Source of the DNA: Actinomycetes bacterium
GTDB taxonomy: Bacteria; Actinomycetota; Acidimicrobiia; Acidimicrobiales; Palsa-688
Direction: 5' to 3'
NCBI GenBank assembly: GCA_021809105.1
Contig: JAKBAM010000006.1
Coordinates: forward strand, 59,150 to 123,149
DNA: 64,000 bases
A program made the translations under genes and the position numbers. Under the pieces are notes generated by a model, which searched no databases, was not told where the DNA came from, and worked only from the letters and a program-made list of their open reading frames with translations. Shown piece after piece: positions 27,607-36,918 of this stretch. How positions within the stretch are numbered: position 1 is the first letter of the stretch; the number at the start of each line of letters is the position of its first letter.

Positions 27607-27624
27607 CATCAACGTAATCTGATG
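27607..27624. promoter_or_regulatory. Candidate operator between MFS and regulator genes
   Basis: A short inverted repeat CATCA-N8-TGATG lies just before the regulator start at 27627 and 45 bases from the transporter start. It overlaps where a divergent promoter must lie, so the regulator could repress both genes from it. Confidence 0.4.
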
Positions 27625-27626
27625 GG

Positions 27627-28355
27627 GTGGACGGTGATGCCGACGTGGCTGCGGTCGCAGCGTTGATGGGAGAGCCGGCCCGGGCCAGTGTGCTCATGGC
27701 CCTCGCCGACGGCCGGGGCCTGGCGGCGAGCACCCTGGCGGCGGAGGCCGGCGTGGCTCCATCGACGGTGTCGGGTCACCTGGCCCGTCTGGTCGACGGC
27801 GGGTTGATCACTGTCGAGATCTCCGGACGACACCGCTACTTCAGGCTGGCCTCTCCGGGGGTGGCGGAGGCTGTCGAGGCCTTGGCCCGTCTCGCCCCGG
27901 CCCGCCCGGTTCGCTCCCTGTCGCAGGGCACCCACGCCGAGGCGATCCGCCGGGCTCGCACGTGCTACGACCACCTGGCCGGGCGTCTCGGCGTCGCGGT
28001 CTTGGACGCACTGGTCGAGAACCAAGCGCTCCGGGTCGAGACGGCCGATGCGACCAGCAGCGATCCGGTGCTCGGCGCAGGCCGAGCCAAGCGTTTCGTG
28101 CTCACCGACCGAGGCCGAAGGACCCTTGTGGACTTGGGGGTCAGCGTCGAAGCCCCCAAGCGCCGGCCGCTCGTCCGCTACTGCATCGACTGGAGCGAAC
28201 AGCAGCCCCACCTCGGCGGATGGCTCGGCGCCGCCCTCCTCCAGCGCTTCGTCGACCTCGGCTGGGTCGTGCGCGCTGAACGGCGAGTCGTGCGCATCAC
28301 CGACGATGGCCGCGCTGGACTGACCGAACGACTCGGCGTCCACGTCAGCGACTGA
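27627..28355 (+). CDS. ArsR-like winged-helix transcriptional regulator
   Basis: This 242-residue protein carries an ArsR-type winged helix in its first 90 residues: AALMGEPARASVLMALADG, LAAEAGVAPSTVSGHLARLVDGGLITVE as the helix-turn-helix, and SGRHRYFRLASPGVAEAVEAL as the wing and dimer helix. The C-terminal 140 residues form an extra domain with a LGVAVLDALVEN stretch and a second HTH-like LVRYCIDW...LGWVVR region, as in larger actinobacterial members. No obvious metal ligand pair (CxC) is present, so it may sense an organic compound. The GTG start at 27627 has no clear ribosome site and may be leaderless. Confidence 0.85.
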   Translation: MDGDADVAAVAALMGEPARASVLMALADGRGLAASTLAAEAGVAPSTVSGHLARLVDGGLITVEISGRHRYFRLASPGVAEAVEALARLAPARPVRSLSQGTHAEAIRRARTCYDHLAGRLGVAVLDALVENQALRVETADATSSDPVLGAGRAKRFVLTDRGRRTLVDLGVSVEAPKRRPLVRYCIDWSEQQPHLGGWLGAALLQRFVDLGWVVRAERRVVRITDDGRAGLTERLGVHVSD

Positions 28356-28522
28356 AAGGCGGACATGCCCAGCATTTCACGCAGGACAAATCGGGACGGT
28401 GACTTTCAGAAGGTCACTCTTCGTGCCGCTCGGTCCGTGACGCCGACAACGAAGTTCGTTCCCCAGGGTTCATCTGGTCTGGGGCGGCGGGGGTTCTGCT
28501 CACGCCACCGGGCGAGGCCTGC

Positions 28523-29485
28523 TCATAGCAGCGTGCGCTGCTCTGCCACGCGACCGCAGATCTCTTCCCAGGTAGGAAGTGGACCGGCGCCGAAGTACAG
28601 CTCGGGCATGGTGGACGCGTAGGCGGCTCGGAGCCGGATCGAGATACCGCTCGTTGCATCGAATGCCGGGCAGCTGGCAAAGCCGCCCGCCGGGCGAACC
28701 TCGATGCCGTCGCCGCCGAAGAAGGCCCGGTTGATCTCCTCGACGCTGCGCATCACCTGTTCGGTCTGGTCTCGATCCGCGAGCAGGTCGAGCACCTGTC
28801 GGTCGCCCAGGAGCTGGTAGACGTCGTAGAAGTGCCGGCCGCTGCGCCGGTCGATCGACGCATCGGCGCTGGCGGCGAGTTGCTGGGCCAGGGCGTGGAT
28901 GAGGACGAGCTTCTCGAGGAGGGTGCGTCCCGGGTGGAGGACGGCGACCTCGAACGCCTTGAGGTCGTCGAACTCGCCGAGGTCCGTACCGGCGGCTTCG
29001 AGCACGTCGCCGAGGAGGGAGCTGATCGGTACGAGCGCGTGGGGATGGGGCCCGCCTCGGACGCCCATCTCGAGGAGCACGCTGGTGCGGATGAGCGCGG
29101 TCGGCGCTCGGGTGGCGGGGTAGGCGATCTCGTAGGAGCGGTGCCGGCCGGTCTCGCTCCCTCCGACCCCAGTCGCCGAGCCGCCGACACCTGCGGCCGC
29201 GGCGTCGGCCATGGCCTTCATGAGCCTGTCGGTCGCGCCGCGGCCCCGCTCTCCCGGGAGGACGAGGACGTCGATGTCTTCGGAGAAGCGCTCCACCAGC
29301 CGGTAGCCCTTGGAAAGGCTGGTGCCGCCTTTGAAGATGAAGTCGCCGCCGAAGTCGCGGCCGAGCACACGGAGGACCTCGCTCACCCAGTAGTCCTTCT
29401 CGACCGCGGTGGGGCTGATCCCGAGCCGCTCGGCGGCGGCGTCGAGCGTCGGGGCGAGCTCGCCCAGGTCAGCGAAGCGGGCCAC
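28523..29485 (-). CDS. AbiEii-type nucleotidyltransferase toxin
   Basis: This 320-residue protein is the toxin of a type IV AbiE toxin-antitoxin system. It has the nucleotidyltransferase motif GGTSLSKGY followed by RFSEDIDVLVLPGERG, in which the two Asp residues bind metal, and a KAFEVAVLHPGRTLLEKLVLIHAL segment typical of AbiEii/AbiGii. Known relatives block phage spread by modifying tRNA with nucleotides. The start is the GTG at 29485, five bases downstream of the antitoxin stop. Confidence 0.92.
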   Translation of the reverse strand: MARFADLGELAPTLDAAAERLGISPTAVEKDYWVSEVLRVLGRDFGGDFIFKGGTSLSKGYRLVERFSEDIDVLVLPGERGRGATDRLMKAMADAAAAGVGGSATGVGGSETGRHRSYEIAYPATRAPTALIRTSVLLEMGVRGGPHPHALVPISSLLGDVLEAAGTDLGEFDDLKAFEVAVLHPGRTLLEKLVLIHALAQQLAASADASIDRRSGRHFYDVYQLLGDRQVLDLLADRDQTEQVMRSVEEINRAFFGGDGIEVRPAGGFASCPAFDATSGISIRLRAAYASTMPELYFGAGPLPTWEEICGRVAEQRTLL

Positions 29486-29489
29486 CGGC

Positions 29490-30176
29490 TCAGCCGGCGA
29501 GCGCCAGATCGCGGCGGACGGACCGGCTGCGCGCCGGGCGGACGAGCACGGTCATGTCCGGCCGTCCGAGCGCGTCGAGGAGGCGGCGCAGCCGTTCGCG
29601 GACCCGGGGCGGCTCGGTCTCCGATGCCCGAGCGACCCGGTCGAGGCGGACCGTGCCGTCGTCGGCGAGCCGAGCGATCCGCGCGACGGCGTCGGCGGGG
29701 GGGACCTCGACGAGGCCGTCCCAGTCCCGCAGCACTTCCAACAGCGCGACCTCGCCCGGGCGCAGCCGCTCGTCGCGACGCTTGGTGCTCGCCGCTCGGC
29801 TGACGTAGCGGACAGAGCCGGGACTGCGAGGTGATCTGCCCGGAACGGCGACCGCCTCCCGGCGGGGCACCTGGGTGGACAGGCCGAGAGCCAGGGCGGC
29901 GCTCCATCCGGTCGGACCGGAGCCGGTCCCGCTCGTGACCGCTCTGGCGAGGCGACCCGCCGGCGGGGGAGCCATGCCCAGCCGGGTCGGCGCGCCGCGC
30001 CAGTAGAGGCCACGCCGGACACGGCGCACCTCCCCGGAGCGGGCCAGCCGTGATAGGGCCTGGGCGACCGCGTCGGGGGAGCCGTCGAAGTCCTCGGGGC
30101 GCCAGAACCGGTCCCGCGAAGCGAGGACCCGCTTGCGGACCTCCGGTGCCACGCTCGTCGCGCTCATGGTCGACAT
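29490..30176 (-). CDS. AbiEi-type antitoxin
   Basis: This 228-residue protein has an N-terminal winged helix (DRFWRPEDFDGSPDAVAQALSRLARSGEVRRVRRGLYWRG) typical of AbiEi antitoxins, followed by a TGWSAALALGLSTQVPRREAVAVPG core and a C-terminal domain. AbiEi both represses its own promoter and counteracts the toxin without direct binding. It precedes the toxin gene in one operon. An inverted repeat directly upstream of the ATG is a fitting operator. Confidence 0.88.
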   Translation of the reverse strand: MSTMSATSVAPEVRKRVLASRDRFWRPEDFDGSPDAVAQALSRLARSGEVRRVRRGLYWRGAPTRLGMAPPPAGRLARAVTSGTGSGPTGWSAALALGLSTQVPRREAVAVPGRSPRSPGSVRYVSRAASTKRRDERLRPGEVALLEVLRDWDGLVEVPPADAVARIARLADDGTVRLDRVARASETEPPRVRERLRRLLDALGRPDMTVLVRPARSRSVRRDLALAG

Positions 30177-30205
30177 CGTATCAGCAGTGTCGGCAAAGCG
30201 ATACG
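30177..30205. promoter_or_regulatory. Inverted-repeat operator of the AbiE pair
   Basis: The 29-base element CGTATC-N17-GATACG lies immediately upstream of the antitoxin ATG. AbiEi proteins bind inverted repeats at their own promoters, and this one overlaps the probable start region. Confidence 0.6.
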
Positions 30206-30228
30206 CGAAGCTGACAACCTAGTGGCTC

Positions 30229-31206
30229 TCACGCCGCCGGGTCGGTGACGCCGACGAGGACGTCGGTCCCCCAGGACGCCCCTGGGGTAGTCGGCGTGGC
30301 CTCGACCCGGACGTCCGCGCCGGTGTGAGGGGCATCGACCATCTGGCCGTTGCCGACGTAGATGCCGACGTGGGTGACGTCGCTCGGTCCGCCGCCGAAG
30401 AAGATCAGGTCACCTGGCTCGACGGGGTTGCCGGGTCCGAGCTTGGCCGTGCCGTCGTACTGGTCCTGGGCGACCCGGGGAAGGCTGATCCCGGCCACCT
30501 TGTAGGCGGCCTGGACCAGTCCGGAGCAGTCGAAGCCGACACCGGGGGTCTCGCCGCCCCAGATGTAGGGGGTGCCGACCTGGGCGAGGGCCCAGTCGAC
30601 GGCGACGCCTCCGGCGGTGCCCGCGGCGACGGTTTGGGCCTGGGTCTGCCCGTAGGTCTGCGCGAGGGCGAGCACCTCGTTGACGTACCAGGTCGCGTGG
30701 TTGTAGTCGAAGACGGCTTGGTTGAGGTTGGCGCCGTTGGCCGCGCCGTTGGCGCACAGCATCCGGGCGGCCGCGTACACCGCATCGGTCGGGTCGTAGG
30801 GGCTGGGTGGGTTGGCGCCGCCGGGGGGGACCGGCTGGTCGTAGGCGGCGAAGGTGGTGGGCTCGAACTGCATCGGGCCTTCGGCGCCGGCCGAGTTGGC
30901 GCCCGAGTGGACGCCGGGAAGGGTGGAGGTGCCGTTGCCGGACTCGATCGTGCCGATGGCGGCGAGCACCGTCCAGGGGAGGCCGGGGCAGGTGGCGGCG
31001 GCCTCTCGGTAGAGGGCGAGCATCGCCGGGGGAATCGCGCTCGTTGCCGTGGCCGACGGAGCGGCCGCTCCGCCGCCGAGGAGCGAGGCGATCCCCGCCC
31101 CCGCGCCGGCGGCGAGCAGCGTGACGAGGATGACGAGCCCGCCGGCCGCGGCAGCGGCCTTGGTGGCGAGCCCGGAGGCGGCGCTGTCGTCGAGGGCGAT
31201 GCTCAC
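30229..31206 (-). CDS. Lytic transglycosylase-NlpC/P60 peptidoglycan hydrolase of the conjugation machinery
   Basis: This 325-residue bifunctional cell-wall enzyme has a membrane anchor at about residues 12-43. It is followed by a lytic transglycosylase domain with the catalytic Glu (IGTIESGNG, E88) and EGPMQFEPTTF, and a C-terminal NlpC/P60 domain with the Cys of FDCSGLVQAAY (C227) and the His of THVGIYVGNGQMVDAP (H279). In conjugative elements such enzymes open the peptidoglycan for the transfer channel. The start GTG at 31206 overlaps the stop of the upstream gene (GTGA), and the gene is the last of the transfer operon. Confidence 0.92.
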   Translation of the reverse strand: MSIALDDSAASGLATKAAAAAGGLVILVTLLAAGAGAGIASLLGGGAAAPSATATSAIPPAMLALYREAAATCPGLPWTVLAAIGTIESGNGTSTLPGVHSGANSAGAEGPMQFEPTTFAAYDQPVPPGGANPPSPYDPTDAVYAAARMLCANGAANGANLNQAVFDYNHATWYVNEVLALAQTYGQTQAQTVAAGTAGGVAVDWALAQVGTPYIWGGETPGVGFDCSGLVQAAYKVAGISLPRVAQDQYDGTAKLGPGNPVEPGDLIFFGGGPSDVTHVGIYVGNGQMVDAPHTGADVRVEATPTTPGASWGTDVLVGVTDPAA

Positions 31207-32294
31207 GCGCCAGCGAGGGGTAGGCCCGCGAGGTCGACCAGGCGGACGCGTGCCGTGCCACCGGAGCTGGCGGGGAGCCACACGGGGCCGTCTGGTGCGG
31301 CGCGGGCGACGCGTGCGGTGGTGGCGACCGGGACGACCGGGTGGCAGAGCACCCGGCGGGCGTCGGCCTCACGGCGTGGGGAGCCGAAGCTGAACAGGAC
31401 CCAGTTGGGATGGCCTGCCGCGGCGGCGAGGCGGGCGTAGCCGTCGAGCTTTCGGGCGAGGCGTTCCAGGCGCTCGGTGCCGTTGTCGTACTCCAGGAGG
31501 AACGGCAGGCTCGTCCCGTGCTCGGTCCACACCCCGTAGCCGTCGGGGCGGACGACCTCGCCCCACTCCGCGGCGCAGCGCCGCTCGGACCACCACTCTT
31601 CGAGCCGGCAGCCCGTCCAGGTGCGTGCCGCGCGACAGAGGGCGCAGAAGACGCCGTTCGTCCCGACGAGATGGGCGAGGCGCTGGCTGGCGGCGAGGTC
31701 GTGGACGAGGCGGCGGCGCCAGGCGAGGTCGGCTACCTCGACGCCGTGCTCGGCGGCGACGAGGGCGGCACCGAGCGGGCCGAGCACCCAGTGGAAGGGG
31801 ACCGGGCTGCCACCGCGCCGTGGTCGGAAGCGGTCGAGGACGTCGATGGCGTAAAGCTCCGCCAGGCGCATCCGGGCCCGGCGCTCACCGGTGAAGCAGA
31901 CGTCGGCGACCTGGGAGCTGGTGAGCACCCGGTGGTCGTCGAGCAGGCGGCAGAGCCGGCGGTCGCGTTCGGTGAGCCGGCCGAGGACCGGGAGCAGCCG
32001 GGAGTCGAGGTCCCGCCAGCCACGGCGACCGGTGTCGCTCGGCCCGCTGCGATGCGGAGCGCCTACCGGCGCCGGACCACCTGCCGAGACGGATGCGGAC
32101 GGGAGCCGAGCTGTCGAGGATCGAGTCGCCGACGACCGAGCGGCCCTGGCTGGAGCTGCCGGCGATGCCGGTGATACCGGAGAGGACGGACCAGCTGCCG
32201 GCGTGAGCGGCCCAGCGGCTCCAGCCGAGCCCGACCCAGTACCAGCCGACCCAGTGCGGACCGGCCCCTGGCCGGCATGATCAGCCACGCTCAT
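31203..32294 (-). CDS. Replication-relaxation family protein
   Basis: This 363-residue protein has a disordered Ala/Ser/Pro-rich N-terminus (about 95 residues) and then a winged-helix region (LTERDRRLCRLLDDHRVLTSSQVADVCF, then RLAELYAIDVLDRFRP). It ends with the nuclease-like EWGEVVRPDGYGVW and FLLEYDNGTE segment of the replication-relaxation family (PF13814). Family members are encoded on actinobacterial and firmicute mobile elements and are thought to help DNA relaxation or replication initiation. No other relaxase is visible in the element, so this is the main relaxase-like candidate. The ATG at 32294 overlaps the coupling-protein stop. Confidence 0.85.
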   Translation of the reverse strand: MSVADHAGQGPVRTGSAGTGSGSAGAAGPLTPAAGPSSPVSPASPAAPARAARSSATRSSTARLPSASVSAGGPAPVGAPHRSGPSDTGRRGWRDLDSRLLPVLGRLTERDRRLCRLLDDHRVLTSSQVADVCFTGERRARMRLAELYAIDVLDRFRPRRGGSPVPFHWVLGPLGAALVAAEHGVEVADLAWRRRLVHDLAASQRLAHLVGTNGVFCALCRAARTWTGCRLEEWWSERRCAAEWGEVVRPDGYGVWTEHGTSLPFLLEYDNGTERLERLARKLDGYARLAAAAGHPNWVLFSFGSPRREADARRVLCHPVVPVATTARVARAAPDGPVWLPASSGGTARVRLVDLAGLPLAGA

Positions 32295-35062
32295 ACCCAC
32301 CTATCCCTTGAGTCCGCCGGCGCGGTGGAGCCCTCTCCGGCGCCGTGCGCTGGTGGTTCGGGCGGTCCCGAGGGCTCCAATCCAGGTCGGAGCCCCTCGT
32401 GGAGCCCCTGACGGAGCCCCTCGTGGAGCCCCTGTTCGACAGCGCCCGGGCCGGCCCGTGACTCGGCCTGTCGGGCGTCTCGGGCGGCCCGGGCTTCGGC
32501 GATGGCGGTGACCGTGCCGGCGCTGTCGTTGCTCTCGCTGGCGGTGGCGGTGGGGGTGGCGGTGCGCGTGCCGGCGGGAAGCGTGCGCCCGGCGAGGGGC
32601 TTCGTGCCCTCGGGGCGAGGCCGGTGGTGCACAGCCCGGTTGGCGGCCCGGACCGCGTCGGCGCGGCCGGGCTGGGGTGGTGGCGCGGGCCGGGTGCGAA
32701 GCGTGAAGGCGGGGGTCTCCTCGCCGCCGACGACGAGGCGTGCCGCAGCCACATACGCCCCGAGGTGGGAGAGGTCGTGCTCGGAGACCTCGGGAGCGAC
32801 GTGGCGGGAGAGGACGTGGGCGTCCTCGGGGGACATGGAGAACCACACCTTGGTCCGGGCGTTCGCCGAGACCGCGTCGCGCAGTTCCTTGGGGAGCTGG
32901 CCGAGGTGCTGGTGGGCGAGGACCATGGAGAGCCGGTAGCCCCGCGCCTCGGCGAGCATCTCGTCGAAGGACCGCGGCAGGTGGAGGAAGTTCTGGGCTT
33001 CGTCGACGACGAGGGACGCGTCGACCCGGGCCGCCTGGCCGAGCCGGGCCCGATGGGTCGCGGTCTGCCACACCTTGGCGACGACGAACGAGCCGAGCAG
33101 TCGTGCGGTCTCCTCGCCCAGGATGCCCTTGGGGACCCGGACCAGGCAGATGCCGCCGTCGAGGACCTGGCCCATGTCGAAGCTCGAGTCGGGCCGCCCG
33201 ACGACCGAGCGGACGAAGTCTCGGAGCAAGAACGCCCGGAGCTTGTTCATGACCGGGCCGATGACCTGCGCTCTGCTCGCCTCGGACATCTGCTCGTAGG
33301 ACTTCCAGAACCCGCCGAGCCCGACGGTGTCGGCCGAGACCACCGCGACACGAGGTGCCCGGAACTCGTCGTCGGAGAGGAGCCGGGGCACATCCGCGAG
33401 GCTGGTCGAGGTGCCCATGGCTGCTGCGTGGCGGAGCAGGGTGAGGCAGGCGGAGCGCAGCACGTCGTCGGTGCGCGGCCCCCAGAAGGCGGAGAAGATG
33501 GAGCGGAAGATCCCGACCAGGTTGTCGACCGCAAGGTCGGGGTCCGGGCCGGACAAGACGTTGAGGACAGGGGCGGCGTCGGGGTCCTCGGGGTCGACGA
33601 GCACGGTGCGCGCCTCGGCGCCTTGCGGGAGCCGGTCCAACAGGTCGGTGATCAGGTCGCCCTTGGGGTCGATGACGACCACTCCGCGTCCGGCTTCGAC
33701 GTCACCCAGGACGAGGTTGGTGAGCAGCGTCGACTTGCCCGAGCCGGTCGCCCCCATGACGTGGAGGTGGTAGCGGGCGTCGGGGACCGCCAACCTGACC
33801 GGTCGGCGCCCGCCGGCCTGGGCATCGCCGAGCACCTTCGGCGCACCGGTCGCCGGGGAGGCATCCGGGCCGGGCACGCCAGCAGCGGCGGGTCGCGCGA
33901 CGGCGGGGGGCGGGGGTACGGCGTTGGCGCCGGCCCGGGCGAGCCCCGGCACTGCGACGTCGGTCGGGAGGTGGGCGAGGGCGGCGAGCTCGGCGACCGA
34001 GACGAGGTTGCCTTTGCTGAGCCGGCGCTCGGCGAGCACCCGTGCGGGATGGGCGAGGCGGTGGCGCTCGAGGCGGTTGCGGCCCGAGAAGAGCGCGAAC
34101 GCGGTGGCCACGGCGTGCGCCCGGCCGCGCAGGCGGGCTTTGGCCTGGCGGTCGGTTGCGGCGGTGGCGACGGCGTAGCGGATGGCGATCGCCCAGCAGG
34201 GCTGGGCGGCCTTGTCCAAGATGTCGGCCACGTCCGCCGCCCGGGTCGGGTCGACGGCTGTGGGCTTCGTGGCCGGCCCGGGGGTGAGAAGGTCGAGGAG
34301 ACGGGCGGTGCGGCTCGCTGGGCGCCCGGCACGGCGTGCCGTGGCGCTCTTGTGGAGCCGGGCGAGGCGACGGCCGGTGACGGGGCGGGCGAGGACCTGG
34401 ACGCACGCGGTCTCTCCCTCGGCGAGCGCGGCCAGGGCGCCGAGGAGGGGGCGGAGGGGGTCGATCTTGTGCTCGGTGCGCAACATGTACTGCTCGCCGA
34501 CCGCCAGGGTGAGGGTCCCGCCGGTCGCCACGCCAGGTCCGGCGAGTGGCGGCGTGGCGGGCTGGGTCTCGGTGCGTGCCCCGGGCCAGGCGGCCTCGAC
34601 GGCCCGCTCGACGAGCCCTGGGGGGATGCCGCCGGGCACCCAAATCGAGATGGTGAGCCCGGCGTCGGAGGCGACCAGCTCGAAGCCGAGGTGCGGCTGG
34701 CCGAAGAGGAGGCGACGCCACGCGGGGCGCAGCAGGGCGACGAGGTTGGTCCACAGCGTGGCCGCCCCTTCGGGATCGACGACCGGCGGGGCGAGCACCT
34801 CGATGAGCCGGGCCCCCCGGGCCATCCTCCGACCCTGGGCGGCCCGTGCGGCCGACAGCGCCACGAGGGCGGCGACACCTACGCCGAGGGCGACCGGGCC
34901 GGCCGTCATGGCCACGTGGGCCAAGACGTGGGCGACGTGGTGGAGGAGGCGGGCGGTGGTAGGTCCCGGGTGGGCGAGGTAGCGGGCGAGCGGCCCCGAC
35001 GGCAGGTGGGGCGCGGGCGGCGGTGGCTGGGTGACGGGGGCGGTCGGGACGGTCGTGGGCAC
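32291..35062 (-). CDS. VirD4/TraG-type conjugative coupling ATPase
   Basis: This 923-residue protein is the DNA-pumping coupling protein of the type IV secretion system. An N-terminal proline-rich stretch and two-helix membrane region (about residues 45-75) precede a regulatory part. The ATPase core has Walker A GATGSGKST (residues 437-445), VVVIDPKGD, a DASLVVDEAQNF Walker B and a VSANARTKVWFSM TraM-recognition segment. The C-terminal tail holds short repeats (GLHEGLR). The GTG at 35062 has an AGGAG site seven bases upstream; the same frame is open for 1.4 kb further, but there it is antisense to VirB4. Confidence 0.9.
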   Translation of the reverse strand: MPTTVPTAPVTQPPPPAPHLPSGPLARYLAHPGPTTARLLHHVAHVLAHVAMTAGPVALGVGVAALVALSAARAAQGRRMARGARLIEVLAPPVVDPEGAATLWTNLVALLRPAWRRLLFGQPHLGFELVASDAGLTISIWVPGGIPPGLVERAVEAAWPGARTETQPATPPLAGPGVATGGTLTLAVGEQYMLRTEHKIDPLRPLLGALAALAEGETACVQVLARPVTGRRLARLHKSATARRAGRPASRTARLLDLLTPGPATKPTAVDPTRAADVADILDKAAQPCWAIAIRYAVATAATDRQAKARLRGRAHAVATAFALFSGRNRLERHRLAHPARVLAERRLSKGNLVSVAELAALAHLPTDVAVPGLARAGANAVPPPPAVARPAAAGVPGPDASPATGAPKVLGDAQAGGRRPVRLAVPDARYHLHVMGATGSGKSTLLTNLVLGDVEAGRGVVVIDPKGDLITDLLDRLPQGAEARTVLVDPEDPDAAPVLNVLSGPDPDLAVDNLVGIFRSIFSAFWGPRTDDVLRSACLTLLRHAAAMGTSTSLADVPRLLSDDEFRAPRVAVVSADTVGLGGFWKSYEQMSEASRAQVIGPVMNKLRAFLLRDFVRSVVGRPDSSFDMGQVLDGGICLVRVPKGILGEETARLLGSFVVAKVWQTATHRARLGQAARVDASLVVDEAQNFLHLPRSFDEMLAEARGYRLSMVLAHQHLGQLPKELRDAVSANARTKVWFSMSPEDAHVLSRHVAPEVSEHDLSHLGAYVAAARLVVGGEETPAFTLRTRPAPPPQPGRADAVRAANRAVHHRPRPEGTKPLAGRTLPAGTRTATPTATASESNDSAGTVTAIAEARAARDARQAESRAGPGAVEQGLHEGLRQGLHEGLRPGLEPSGPPEPPAHGAGEGSTAPADSRDRWV
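32389..32436. repeat. Four-copy 12-bp tandem repeat in the coupling protein gene
   Basis: Four 12-base units (GGAGCCCCTCGT / GGAGCCCCTGAC alternating) lie in the 3' end of the coupling protein gene. Read on the minus strand they encode GLHE/GLRQ-type four-residue units. Because the unit is a multiple of three, copy-number changes would only lengthen or shorten the tail. Confidence 0.85.
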
Positions 35063-35088
35063 GGGATGCTCCTGGAAGAGGCGAGGGA

Positions 35089-36918
35089 TCAGAGGTCGGG
35101 GACGTCGTCGAGGGTCTGCTCGATGCCGGTGCGGCAGATGGCGTCCTCGGCGGGGCTGGCGAGCGCGCTGAACGCGACCCGCTCTTGGCCTGCGGCCAGC
35201 AGTCCCTGGCCCCGGGATGCGCCGAGGAGGTAGGCCCGCTCGCCGGCCGACAGCCCGAACGCTTCGGCCAAGGTGTCGATCGACTGGGGTGCTTGGCCGA
35301 GCAGGATCTGGGTGGCGGCGTTGGCGACGACGGCCTGGCCGAGCGGGGAGCCGAGGAGGTCTGCTGCGTCCTGGGTGACGACGGTGAGCCCGGCCCAGTG
35401 CTTGCGGGCGGACTTGGCCATGCGGAAGAGGAACTCGGCCCCCGAGCGCTCGGCCATCAGCAGCCACGCCTCGTCGACGATCACGAGACGCCGCCTGCGC
35501 TTCGCCGGGTCGGACACCCGCCGCCAGATGGCGTCCAAGGTGAGCAGCGTCCCCGCGGCCTTCAGCTCGTCGGGGAGGTCCCGCAGGCTGAACACGACGA
35601 GATGCCCGTCGGGCCGGGTGGTGGTCGGCCCGTCGAACAGCCCCCGGTGCGTTCCCGCCACATACGGGGCGAGCCGGCCGGCGAGCGCCCGGGCGGCGGG
35701 GTCGCCGTCGGCGCCGAGCGCGGTGGCGAGGTCGGCCAGCAGCGGTGCGGGGCGGGCGTGGCTGCGGGGATCGGCGGTGATCCCCGCCGACTCGTAGGCC
35801 GAGACGATCCCGCGGTCGAGCGCGGCGGCGGTCGCCGGGTCGGGCTTCTCGCCGAGCAGTACCGCGACGAGGGTGTGGACGAACAGCGCCCGGCGCACCA
35901 CCGGACCGGACGCCAGCGCGCCACCGGGCTCGTCTCCCGGATCCTCGCCAAGGGGGGCGTCGCCCTGCCTGCCAGCGTCCGTACCGCCGCCATCGCCGGT
36001 CTGGGGCCCGGCGCCGAGGTCGAAGGGGTTGACCCTCACGCCTGGGGCGCCGAGGTGCACGTAGGCGCCGCCGACGGTCTCGGCGAGGCGGCGGTACTCG
36101 TCTTCGGGGTCGACGACGGCGATCTCGATCCCTTGGTAGAGCGAGCGCAGCGCTTCGAGCTTGGCGAGATAGGACTTGCCCGCGCCCGAGCGCGCCAGGA
36201 TGACCGAGTTGTGGTTGTCCTGGGCGAAGCGGTCCCAAGAGACGAGCCCGGTGCCGCTTTGGGTGGTGCCGTAGAGGACGCCGGTCGCGCCCGACAGCTC
36301 GGCGGAGGCGAAGGGGAAGCTGGCGGCGAGCGCGTCCGTGTCGAACGCCCGGCGCTGGCCGAGGGCGTCGACCCCAAGCGGCAGAGTGGTCGCCCAGCCC
36401 TGCAAGGACCGCCAGGTAGCCGGTCGGGCGTCGAGGAGCATCGACGCGCAGAGCGCCCGCACCCGGGCACACTCTGCCTCCAAGGTCTTCTCGTCTCCGG
36501 CATGGACGGTGAGGACGAGGCCGACCCGGAACAGCTTCTGCTCGCCCCGGGCGAGTCCTGCGGCGAGCTCGCGGGCGTCCTCGGCGGCGACCTCGACGTC
36601 AGGATCGGCGAGCCGGCCCTTGGCTGCATCCGCACGCCGGCCCGACTCCAGGCGGGCAAGCTGGCGACGCAGGCGCTCGGCGGCGAGCGCGGCGGGGACC
36701 GGGTCGATGTGCACGGCGACGTCGAGCCGGCCGGGGTGGGCGCACAGCGGCTCCAGCCAGCCCCGCCCGACCTCTCTCGGGTAGCCGGTGACGGCGAAGC
36801 TGCGGCACCAGCCGTCCCCGACCCGAAGGGCCCGGGGGCGGACCTCGACCGAGTCGGGCCCGAACGGCGTCGCCGGCTTGGCGGCCGGGCGGGGGATGCG
36901 GGCGAGCAGCTTGCTCAT
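35089..36918 (-). CDS. VirB4/TraC-type conjugative ATPase
   Basis: This 609-residue protein is the VirB4-like ATPase that powers pilus assembly and transfer. The N-terminal 210 residues are the VirB4 N-domain. The motor domain has Walker A ARSGAGKS (residues 242-249), EIAVVDPEDEYRRL, and Walker B RRLVIVDEAWLLM near residue 460, followed by GLTVVTQDAADLL. The start ATG at 36918 overlaps the stop of the PrgI gene (ATGA). It is shorter than Gram-negative VirB4 (about 800 residues), as is common in Gram-positive systems. Confidence 0.92.
   Translation of the reverse strand: MSKLLARIPRPAAKPATPFGPDSVEVRPRALRVGDGWCRSFAVTGYPREVGRGWLEPLCAHPGRLDVAVHIDPVPAALAAERLRRQLARLESGRRADAAKGRLADPDVEVAAEDARELAAGLARGEQKLFRVGLVLTVHAGDEKTLEAECARVRALCASMLLDARPATWRSLQGWATTLPLGVDALGQRRAFDTDALAASFPFASAELSGATGVLYGTTQSGTGLVSWDRFAQDNHNSVILARSGAGKSYLAKLEALRSLYQGIEIAVVDPEDEYRRLAETVGGAYVHLGAPGVRVNPFDLGAGPQTGDGGGTDAGRQGDAPLGEDPGDEPGGALASGPVVRRALFVHTLVAVLLGEKPDPATAAALDRGIVSAYESAGITADPRSHARPAPLLADLATALGADGDPAARALAGRLAPYVAGTHRGLFDGPTTTRPDGHLVVFSLRDLPDELKAAGTLLTLDAIWRRVSDPAKRRRRLVIVDEAWLLMAERSGAEFLFRMAKSARKHWAGLTVVTQDAADLLGSPLGQAVVANAATQILLGQAPQSIDTLAEAFGLSAGERAYLLGASRGQGLLAAGQERVAFSALASPAEDAICRTGIEQTLDDVPDL

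Noticed and set aside
35063..36472. Upstream extension of the coupling protein frame
   Set aside because: It is antisense to VirB4 and a GTG with a good ribosome site exists at 35062.
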